5,113 nucleotides of DNA from Pseudomonadota bacterium (GTDB lineage: Bacteria; Desulfobacterota; WTBG01; JAGOGO01). Positions within the stretch are counted from its first letter, which is position 1, and the number at the start of each line of letters is the position of its first letter. This document shows, one piece after another, positions 1 to 5,113 of the stretch. Where the stretch lies: assembly GCA_021160085.1 (NCBI GenBank), contig JAGHDE010000235.1, forward strand, positions 1 to 5,113. Reading direction: 5' to 3'. The notes under the pieces are model-generated. The model was not told the origin of the DNA, searched no databases, and saw only the letters and a program-made list of their open reading frames with translations. Both the position numbers and the translations under genes were made by a program.

Positions 1-18
1 ACTTGAGTAATATTAGAA

Positions 19-2466
19 ATGACTGATAGGATTTTTTCTCGTCCAATTATCCCTTTTCTAATAGCAATGATATTCGGAATTGTTTCTGGATCCTGGTTTC
101 CAGGCAATTCTATCTGGGCATATTCTACAATTTTTTTATGCGCATGCTTAATAGTTTTTCGAACAGTATATAAAAAAAACCTGTCTGTTTGGCCTTTAGT
201 CATTTTTTTTGCATTTGGATACCTCCTCATACAACCATGGATTGCTCCTAAGTTTCCTTCCAATCACATCACACACTTTACAGATAATCATCAATGGAAA
301 ATTGTCGGAGTTGTCGATAAGAATCCGGCAAGTTATAATAATCGCTTAAGAATAATTTTACGCGTTGAAACCCTTGGCCGGGATAACAGCTCCTTTCCGG
401 TCGCAGGAAAGATCCGCGTAACAGTAACAAAGCCTTTTCCGGATATCTTTGTTGGAGACAGACTCTCCCTGATCGGCAAGATCAGATCGATCAGAAATTT
501 CAACAATCCCGGTGGGTTTAATTATAGAAGATATATGGCTTTTAAAAAAATATGGGGAAGCACATATGCCCTTGGAAAAAGGATTGTTATATTAAGTAGA
601 AATTCAGATCCGGGAATTAATGCCATTATAGAAAAAACACGCACTAAAATTTCCGATCTAATTGATAAGACAGGTGATGGCAGCCAGCAGGATGTATTAA
701 AAGCCCTTATTGTGGGTGATAGAACCGGAATTGCAAAAAATATAGCGGCAGGATTTAACCGGGCTGGAATCGGCCATGTTCTCGCTATATCAGGGCTTCA
801 CATTGGAATTATTGCAACCGCATCGTTTATATTTTTCAGATGGCTTCTTTCTTATAGCAAACTTTTTCTATGGAATGCGTGGACTAAAAAAGGGGCAGCT
901 ATTTTATCTCTATTTCCTGTAATTTTATATGGTCTGATTTCCGGGATGTCGCCATCTACCCAAAGGGCGGTAATTATGGTTACAGTCTTTCTAATGACAT
1001 TCCTGTTTGAAAAGGAACAGGACCCGATGAATACCCTGGCAATAGCTGCGATGATTATTCTTGTCGCTTCTCCCCCGTCACTTTTTTCAATTTCATTTCA
1101 GCTTTCCTTTATAGCCGTTCTTTCAATAATATATGGTTGGTCACTAAGATATGCAGGCAATAAGGGGATGATTAAGAAAGCATGGCATATCAGGATAATG
1201 GGAAGGCTGTTTTCCTTTGCATTGGTTTCCTTTTTTGCCATATTAGGCACACTGCCGATTGTCATGTTTTACTTTAACCAGATTTCCCTGGTCGGTATTA
1301 TTACGAACTTATTGATAGTTCCAATAATAGGCTTTGTTGTTGTTCCCCTGGGATTGATTTCTGTGCTGTTATATCCGCTGAGCATTTTCGGAGCCTTAAT
1401 CTGTATAAAGGCGAGTGCCGGTGTGCTGGCATATGCACTAAGCATTGTGCATTATATCGCGGGATTTCCTTTTGCGGCGATTAAAACCATAACCCCAAAT
1501 TTTTTTGAAATATGTTGCTATTATATTCTGGCCTGGGCAATTTTGAACCTGAAAAGAGCCGGTCTCAGACGAAAAGCAGCAGTTATTGTCGCAGTATTTG
1601 TCATTCTTGCCGGCAGTGTTGATGCCTGTTACTGGGCATATAACAGGTTCTGGCGCGATGATCTCAGGGTTACTATTATTGATGTTGGTCAGGGTAGTGC
1701 CGCCCTTATAGAACTACCGGAGGGTCGTTGCTTTCTTATTGATGGAGGGGGGGTTTCAGACAATTCAATTTTTGATGTAGGAGCAAGAATTGTTGCCCCT
1801 GTTTTATGGCGCAAAAAGATCAAAACAATCGACACCATCGTTCTTTCCCATCCAAATGCTGATCACCTGAATGGATTATTATATATAGCGAGGCATTTTA
1901 ATGTAAAAAGGTTATGGTGCAACAGTGATTCCGCGGATATAAACAGTTATCGCGAATTCGTAGAAATTATAAGAAAAAACAGGATAGAAACAATTGCATT
2001 TAAGGACATGCCGCGCACTTATGAAATAAATGGAGCAAGGCTTGAAATTCTTCATCCGCCAAAAGATTATATTGATAAAACAAAGAATGAAAAACAGCGA
2101 AATCTTAACAACAATTCTCTTGTAATAAAGATAAGCTTTGGGTCAAAATCGATTTTGTTTCCCGGGGATATTATGGCCCAGGCAGAGAGAGACATTGTTG
2201 CAACTCATGGAGATGAATTAAAAAGCACAGTCCTTGTTGCGCCACATCATGGCAGCAAGACGTCCAGCACAGCTATGTTTTTGGAAAAGATCAACCCGGA
2301 AATTGTAATAATATCGGCGGGCTGGAAAAATAGATTTGGTTTTCCGCATTTATCGGTTTTAAAAAGATATAATGAGAATAATTGCCGTATATTTCGTACT
2401 GACAAAAATGGAGCATTGATGATATCGAGCGATGGCCGAACTCTTAAAATCAAACCTTTTATGTAG
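19..2466 (+). CDS. comEC: ComEC/Rec2-family DNA internalization channel protein, full length
   Basis: An 815-residue inner-membrane protein of the ComEC/Rec2 family, which carries transforming single-stranded DNA across the cytoplasmic membrane. Visible parts in order: hydrophobic N-terminal segments (about 8-25, 32-48, 57-72); a soluble DUF4131-like region (about 90-195) with the conserved NPGGFNYRRY stretch (163-172); the polytopic Competence domain (about 225-510) with LAISGLHIGI (255-264) and GMSPSTQRA (309-317); one more membrane helix (about 518-535); and a C-terminal metallo-beta-lactamase-like domain (about 548-815). That domain keeps DVGQG (555-559), LIDGGG (573-578), SHPNADHLNG (610-619), LFPGD (713-717) and APHHGS (741-746), so the nuclease-type metal site looks intact. 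The length is normal for the three-domain form. An in-frame stop at 4-6 and the lack of any other start codon before position 19 fix the ATG, although no strong Shine-Dalgarno is visible. comEC alone does not prove competence, because the other com and pilus genes are not in view. Confidence 0.96.
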   Translation: MTDRIFSRPIIPFLIAMIFGIVSGSWFPGNSIWAYSTIFLCACLIVFRTVYKKNLSVWPLVIFFAFGYLLIQPWIAPKFPSNHITHFTDNHQWKIVGVVDKNPASYNNRLRIILRVETLGRDNSSFPVAGKIRVTVTKPFPDIFVGDRLSLIGKIRSIRNFNNPGGFNYRRYMAFKKIWGSTYALGKRIVILSRNSDPGINAIIEKTRTKISDLIDKTGDGSQQDVLKALIVGDRTGIAKNIAAGFNRAGIGHVLAISGLHIGIIATASFIFFRWLLSYSKLFLWNAWTKKGAAILSLFPVILYGLISGMSPSTQRAVIMVTVFLMTFLFEKEQDPMNTLAIAAMIILVASPPSLFSISFQLSFIAVLSIIYGWSLRYAGNKGMIKKAWHIRIMGRLFSFALVSFFAILGTLPIVMFYFNQISLVGIITNLLIVPIIGFVVVPLGLISVLLYPLSIFGALICIKASAGVLAYALSIVHYIAGFPFAAIKTITPNFFEICCYYILAWAILNLKRAGLRRKAAVIVAVFVILAGSVDACYWAYNRFWRDDLRVTIIDVGQGSAALIELPEGRCFLIDGGGVSDNSIFDVGARIVAPVLWRKKIKTIDTIVLSHPNADHLNGLLYIARHFNVKRLWCNSDSADINSYREFVEIIRKNRIETIAFKDMPRTYEINGARLEILHPPKDYIDKTKNEKQRNLNNNSLVIKISFGSKSILFPGDIMAQAERDIVATHGDELKSTVLVAPHHGSKTSSTAMFLEKINPEIVIISAGWKNRFGFPHLSVLKRYNENNCRIFRTDKNGALMISSDGRTLKIKPFM

Positions 2467-2578
2467 CCGTTCACGGTTGTCGGTTCACAGTTCACAGTTT
2501 TTTTAATGAACTATGCAACGACTGATTGATTTTATGTTTTGATTAACCGTTAACTGTAAACTGTTAACCGTGAACGGC
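2466..2578. repeat. Imperfect 34-bp inverted repeat built of 7-bp units, between convergent genes
   Basis: The left arm (2466-2499) and right arm (2545-2578) pair at 28 of 34 positions by Watson-Crick rules, plus two G-T positions, around a 45-base AT-rich loop. Each arm is itself a run of heptamers. The left arm reads CGTTCAC, GGTTGTC, GGTTCAC, AGTTCAC, AGTT. The right arm reads AACCGTT, AACTGTA, AACTGTT, AACCGTG, AACGGC. The first base of the left arm is the last base of the comEC TAG stop, and the right arm ends 7 bases short of the cvpA stop. A T5 run follows the right arm on the plus strand (2583-2587), so a transcript leaving comEC could fold here and terminate. The loop is long for a classic intrinsic terminator and no T-run follows on the minus strand. 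The repeat is seen directly; the terminator role is inferred. Confidence 0.85.
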
Positions 2579-2585
2579 TGCCTTT

Positions 2586-3104
2586 TTATTTCCAGGCCTT
2601 TTTTAATTCTTCCATCTTGGCTGAAAAGCTATGTTTCATCTTCGTTGGAACCACTTTAACCATCTTTTCGGAAACCATTCTCACATGGGGTGCTAACAAG
2701 GAGTTTTTGATTACAGGCGCGCCTTTTGGAAGGAATGTAGTAAAAGCAATAAGCAGAACAGACACAATAAGCACCCCTTTGATTAAGCCGAATCCCGTGC
2801 CGCAAATGCGATCTACCCAGCCTAAAAAGGTAATATTGAGAATATATTTGATTATTACACCCAGGATGCTTATTATTAAAAAAACAGCGCAAAAAATAAT
2901 CAAAAAACTTAGTATATTACGATATGAATCGTTTTGTATCCAGCCGGATAAAGGAATCGCAACCTGCATGTAATATGTGTATGCAGCATAAAAACCGCCT
3001 AATACCCCTATAATCGAAGACAGTTCCTTGATAAGCCCTCTAAAAAACCCTCTTATCATGCAAAAACCGAAAATAATTATTATTACAATATCAAAAGTAT
3101 TCAT
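2586..3104 (-). CDS. cvpA: CvpA family inner-membrane protein
   Basis: A 172-residue hydrophobic protein with the CvpA-family pattern: an N-terminal segment beginning MNTFDIV and leading to RGFFRGLIKE (18-27), then about four membrane segments (roughly 4-20, 28-47, 63-89, 104-125). The conserved WVDRICGTGFGLIKGVLIV stretch (96-114) lies at the start of the last helix. The C-terminal tail (about 127-172) is soluble, rich in Lys and Met, and looks amphipathic. In E. coli CvpA is needed for colicin V production and sits in an operon with purF; its wider biochemical role is unsettled, with envelope-related phenotypes reported. No purF is present here. The ATG at 3104 has a good Shine-Dalgarno, AAGG (3111-3114), six bases upstream, the clearest ribosome site in the window. 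The gene stands alone, convergent with comEC and divergent from phoH. The family call is firm; the gene symbol is by family. Confidence 0.88.
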   Translation of the reverse strand: MNTFDIVIIIIFGFCMIRGFFRGLIKELSSIIGVLGGFYAAYTYYMQVAIPLSGWIQNDSYRNILSFLIIFCAVFLIISILGVIIKYILNITFLGWVDRICGTGFGLIKGVLIVSVLLIAFTTFLPKGAPVIKNSLLAPHVRMVSEKMVKVVPTKMKHSFSAKMEELKKAWK

Positions 3105-3110
3105 GGGTTA

Positions 3111-3114
3111 CCTT
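3111..3114 (-). promoter_or_regulatory. Shine-Dalgarno of cvpA
   Basis: AAGG on the minus strand lies six bases before the cvpA ATG, which supports the start at 3104. The comEC, phoH and pgpH-like starts have no comparable motif. Confidence 0.7.
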
Positions 3115-3152
3115 GTGAGTCCTTGAAAAACTATAAAATGTATTAAATATTA

Positions 3153-3181
3153 AAAATAACAAAGCAAATTTTATCAGTCAA
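3153..3181 (-). promoter_or_regulatory. Candidate sigma70-type promoter for cvpA
   Basis: On the minus strand, TTGACT (3181-3176, five of six to the -35 consensus) is followed after exactly 17 bases by TATTTT (3158-3153, four of six to the -10 consensus). This would start transcription near 3146 and give a leader of about 40 bases before the ATG at 3104. The surrounding DNA is very AT-rich, so chance matches are likely for the -10; the -35 and the spacing are the stronger parts. Inferred from sequence only. Confidence 0.45.
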
Positions 3182-3186
3182 GGTGT

Positions 3187-3249
3187 TTTTCTTTTTTACT
3201 TTATCAGCTTAAAATTGTAGTTTGCATTAGATTAAAAGATTGTGATACA
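3187..3249 (+). promoter_or_regulatory. Weak promoter candidates for phoH
   Basis: Two poor to fair candidates are visible. The first has a -10 of TAAAAT (3210-3215, five of six) with only a weak -35 (TTTTCT, 3187-3192). The second has TTTGCA (3221-3226) and GATACA (3244-3249) spaced 17 bases, with an upstream TG (3241-3242) in the extended -10 position. Neither is convincing by itself. A promoter is expected somewhere in 3105-3279, because cvpA is divergent and phoH begins a new plus-strand unit. Confidence 0.2.
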
Positions 3250-3279
3250 TAAAAAAATCAAAGTAGATTTGATTCCGAC

Positions 3280-4263
3280 ATGAAAGATAAATCAGACAAT
3301 AAAAAAATCGAATATACATTTTCAGATATAAATCTCGCAAAGCAGCTTTTCGGGGAACATAACAGCAACCTTCAAAGAATTGCCGATGCATTAAATATCA
3401 TAATCAATGCAAGGGGCAATACTGTATTTATTCAAGGCGACGGTATTGCCGTAAAGTTAGCGCAGAATATACTTGAGCAGCTCTACGGCCTGTTAAAGGA
3501 TAATTGTCCGGTTTATTCGAATGATGTTGATTATGCGATCAGGGTTCTGAGCGAAGATGACAGCTTTAATTTAAAGGAGATTTTCCTGGATACTGTTTAC
3601 GTTACTTCCAAAAAACATTCGATAACTCCAAAAAGCCGGGCTCAAAAAGAATATATAGACGCTATTCGAAAATATGATATGGTTTTTGGAATCGGGCCTG
3701 CAGGAACGGGTAAAACATATCTTGCGATGGCAATGGCGGTTGCCGCACTTTCAGAAGGGCGGGTTAGTCGTATAATTTTAACCAGACCCGCGGTTGAAGC
3801 CGGAGAAGCCCTTGGATTTTTGCCCGGTGATTTAACCGAAAAAGTCGATCCATATTTAAGACCTCTTTACGATGCGCTTCATGATATGATGCGTTTTGAG
3901 AAGGTGTCGAGTCTGATGAAGAAGGGGATTATTGAAGTGGCTCCTCTCGCTTTCATGCGAGGCAGAACATTAAACGATTCTTTTGTTATTTTAGATGAAG
4001 CGCAAAACACCACTTCAGAACAGATGAAGATGTTCCTCACTCGAATAGGTTTCAGCTCCAAGGCCGTTATTACAGGCGATATTACACAGACCGATCTTCC
4101 GGTTGGAAAACCTTCAGGACTTATAGAAACAAAGAATATCCTTCAGGAAATAGATGGAATAAAGTTCGTCTTTTTTTCAAAAACCGATGTTGTGCGCCAT
4201 AGATTGGTCCAGGAAATCATAAAGGCATATGAAGAACTGGATGCAAAAAAATTGGGAGATTGA
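3280..4263 (+). CDS. phoH: PhoH family protein (PhoH-like P-loop NTPase)
   Basis: A 327-residue cytoplasmic PhoH-family ATPase of normal length (YbeZ/PhoH type). The N-terminal part (about 12-110) carries the family opening with QLFGEHNSNL (22-31) and a KH-like RGNTVFIQGD segment (45-54). The ATPase domain (about 113-318) has Walker A GPAGTGKT (139-146), the conserved TRPAVEAGEALGFLPGD (168-184), DPYLRPLYDAL (190-200), Walker B VILDEAQN (236-243), TGDITQTDLP (265-274) and DVVRHRLV (303-310). All key residues are present, so it should be active. Family members bind nucleotides and are linked to RNA metabolism, often together with the endonuclease YbeY. An in-frame TAA at 3250-3252, with no other start codon after it, sets the ATG; there is no clear Shine-Dalgarno. 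The stop codon lies inside the 8-bp repeat tract that fills the gap to the next gene. It is probably co-transcribed with the pgpH-like gene. Confidence 0.95.
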   Translation: MKDKSDNKKIEYTFSDINLAKQLFGEHNSNLQRIADALNIIINARGNTVFIQGDGIAVKLAQNILEQLYGLLKDNCPVYSNDVDYAIRVLSEDDSFNLKEIFLDTVYVTSKKHSITPKSRAQKEYIDAIRKYDMVFGIGPAGTGKTYLAMAMAVAALSEGRVSRIILTRPAVEAGEALGFLPGDLTEKVDPYLRPLYDALHDMMRFEKVSSLMKKGIIEVAPLAFMRGRTLNDSFVILDEAQNTTSEQMKMFLTRIGFSSKAVITGDITQTDLPVGKPSGLIETKNILQEIDGIKFVFFSKTDVVRHRLVQEIIKAYEELDAKKLGD

Positions 4264-4293
4264 GGGATTTAGGGATTTAGGGATTTAGGGATT
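4264..4293. repeat. Tandem 8-bp repeat, GGGATTTA x3 plus a partial unit
   Basis: Three perfect copies of GGGATTTA (4264-4271, 4272-4279, 4280-4287) and a partial fourth (4288-4293) begin immediately after the phoH stop. Read as TAGGGATT, the same period extends back over the stop: GAGGGATT (4262-4269) overlaps it, and GGGAGATT (4254-4261) upstream may be a decayed unit. The last phoH codons may therefore derive from the repeat. Confidence 0.9.
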
Positions 4294-4362
4294 GCGAATT
4301 GAGGAATTAAAATCAGCAGAATACCTTCAATTCCTAAATTCCTAAATTCCTCAATTCGCAAT
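4291..4362. repeat. Perfect 18-bp inverted repeat in the phoH to pgpH-like gap
   Basis: The arm ATTGCGAATTGAGGAATT (4291-4308) is repeated in exact inverted form at 4345-4362, around a 36-base loop. The stem is AT-rich and no T-run follows it, so it is not a standard terminator, and the next gene in the same direction starts 30 bases later. Possible roles are an RNA-processing or stability hairpin, or none. The inverted repeat is seen directly; the function is not known. Confidence 0.88.
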
Positions 4363-4381
4363 TAAGCGAAGCGAATTCCTA
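4329..4381. repeat. 8-bp units AATTCCTA, inverted relative to the tract after phoH
   Basis: AATTCCTA occurs at 4329-4336 and 4337-4344, as AATTCCTC at 4345-4352, and again at 4374-4381. Its reverse complement TAGGAATT differs by one base from the TAGGGATT units at 4264-4293, so the two tracts are inverted copies of one repeat family. Between the third and fourth copies, GCGAA is repeated twice (4366-4375), and TTCGC (4355-4359) with GCGAA (4366-4370) forms a small hairpin with a 6-base loop. Confidence 0.85.
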
Positions 4382-4392
4382 AATTATGAATA

Positions 4393-5113
4393 ATGAATAT
4401 AGAGAAAAGCAAAGAATCGATTAACAGGCTTTTAGGGTCAAGCAATTATGCCCGATGGAGCATACTTGTCGGCGTCGCCATAATATTTACTATTATTTTT
4501 TACCCGAGCCTGGTTATTACAGAGCATTCTTATAAAATAGGCGATGTCGTTGATAGGGATATCAAGTCTCCCAGTGATTTTTTTATTGAGGATGAGTCTG
4601 CTACAGAAGCAAACCGCAAGCTTGCTGTTGAGAAAGTATTAACCGTGTATGATCGTGATAAATTATTAGCGCCAAAATTAACGATGCGCGTGCAACAGGC
4701 CTTTGCAGATCTCAGAGCGGTTTTTAAAGATGAAATGCAAGATCAGGGTGAAGGGGCTGGCAAGAATAAAGCCTCCGTGCATAAACAGATATGGCAGATG
4801 AAGAAGGGTTTTGAGGAAACAATCGGTATTTCTGTCAGTAAGGGGGCGTATCAGGTCCTTGAAAGGAAAAAATTTTCAAAAGACATATCTTATCTTATTT
4901 GCAGGATTTTAACACAGGTTTTAGAAAACGGTGTTGTAACAAATAAGGGAATCCTTCTTAAAGAGGCTGACAACGGAATATTTATAAGGGACATCGGAAC
5001 CGAAACAAACAGGGTCGTCAACACAGTAAAGCAATATTACGGTCTTGACCAGGCAAAAACAATGGTCAGAATTATTGGTCAACCTTTTCTTAAGGACTTA
5101 GACTATACACTTA
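4393..5113 (+). CDS. PgpH/YqfF-type 7TM-HD membrane protein, N-terminal part (runs off the window)
   Basis: The first 240 codons of an open frame continue past the window edge. A short N-terminal tail is followed by one membrane helix (about 22-43). After it comes a long soluble region opening with YKIGDVVDRDIKSPSDFFIEDE (47-68) and continuing ATEANRKLAVEKVLTVYDRD (70-89). This is the typical start of the 7TMR-HDED extracellular domain, seen in proteins that go on to seven membrane helices and a cytoplasmic HD domain. Characterised members (Listeria PgpH) hydrolyse cyclic di-AMP. That activity cannot be confirmed here, because neither the seven-helix region nor the HD motif is in the window. 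An in-frame TGA at 4387-4389 leaves ATG 4393 as the first possible start. No Shine-Dalgarno is visible, and an out-of-frame ATG lies 7 bases upstream. Position after phoH matches the known phoH-yqfF(-ybeY) order and supports the call. Confidence 0.87.
   Translation, partial: MNIEKSKESINRLLGSSNYARWSILVGVAIIFTIIFYPSLVITEHSYKIGDVVDRDIKSPSDFFIEDESATEANRKLAVEKVLTVYDRDKLLAPKLTMRVQQAFADLRAVFKDEMQDQGEGAGKNKASVHKQIWQMKKGFEETIGISVSKGAYQVLERKKFSKDISYLICRILTQVLENGVVTNKGILLKEADNGIFIRDIGTETNRVVNTVKQYYGLDQAKTMVRIIGQPFLKDLDYTL

Noticed and set aside
1747..1753. G7 run in comEC as a possible phase-variation or frameshift site
   Set aside because: It encodes the conserved LIDGGG motif and the frame is intact. 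One 7-base run, like the A8 (172-179) and T8 (203-210) runs in the same gene, is not evidence of slippage.
2247..2495. 82-residue minus-strand frame over the 3' end of comEC
   Set aside because: It lies antisense to the conserved metallo-beta-lactamase region of comEC and runs into the repeat arm; it has no family features.
2466..2578. Insertion sequence or MITE with terminal repeats
   Set aside because: There is no transposase frame and no flanking target duplication; the arms are tandem heptamers, not transposon ends.
2656..2892. 78-residue minus-strand frame inside cvpA
   Set aside because: An alternative frame of the same strand within cvpA; its Cys- and Arg-rich content looks like an out-of-frame reading.
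2617..2973. 118-residue plus-strand frame inside cvpA
   Set aside because: It is the antisense shadow of cvpA, which has the clear family pattern and a ribosome site.
3879..4061. 60-residue minus-strand frame inside phoH
   Set aside because: It is antisense to the Walker B region of phoH; a shadow.
4291..4362. Intrinsic terminator after phoH
   Set aside because: The stem is AT-rich, the loop is 36 bases and no T-run follows. The next gene starts 30 bases on in the same direction, so read-through is more likely.
4264..4381. CRISPR array
   Set aside because: Units are 8 bp, without spacers of regular length, and there are no cas genes.

Overview
This is an AT-rich window of ordinary bacterial chromosome with four protein-coding genes and three short intergenic gaps. 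The phoH gene followed by a membrane 7TM-HD (PgpH/YqfF-type) gene is a gene order known from Firmicutes and from Deltaproteobacteria/Desulfobacterota. An intact comEC, a cvpA-family gene and short-period repeat spacers fit best with a Desulfobacterota-like Gram-negative anaerobe. This assignment is an inference from gene content and style, not a database result.

Layout: comEC (19-2466, +) encodes a full-length DNA-uptake channel with a C-terminal metallo-beta-lactamase-fold domain. It converges on cvpA (2586-3104, -), a small inner-membrane protein. The 119-bp gap between them is almost filled by an imperfect 34-bp inverted repeat whose arms are built of 7-bp units. cvpA and phoH diverge from a 175-bp AT-rich gap (3105-3279) that holds a reasonable sigma70-type promoter for cvpA and only weak candidates for phoH. 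phoH (3280-4263, +) encodes a PhoH-type P-loop NTPase. After a second repeat-filled gap (4264-4392, 8-bp units plus a perfect 18-bp inverted repeat) comes the start of a pgpH/yqfF-like gene (4393 to the window edge, +). Only its first 240 codons are present; the catalytic HD domain would lie beyond the edge.

Function: phoH and the pgpH-like gene are probably co-transcribed. In related genomes they are commonly followed by ybeY (RNA maturation endonuclease), so the cluster links RNA metabolism with cyclic-di-AMP turnover. comEC and cvpA appear to be separate transcription units with no clear functional tie to that cluster.

I see no unknown multi-gene system, CRISPR array, RNA gene, transposase or phage gene. 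The structure that the genes do not explain is the pair of intergenic elements. Both have tandem 7- or 8-bp units in inverted arrangement, and both start exactly at, or run into, the stop codon of the upstream gene.
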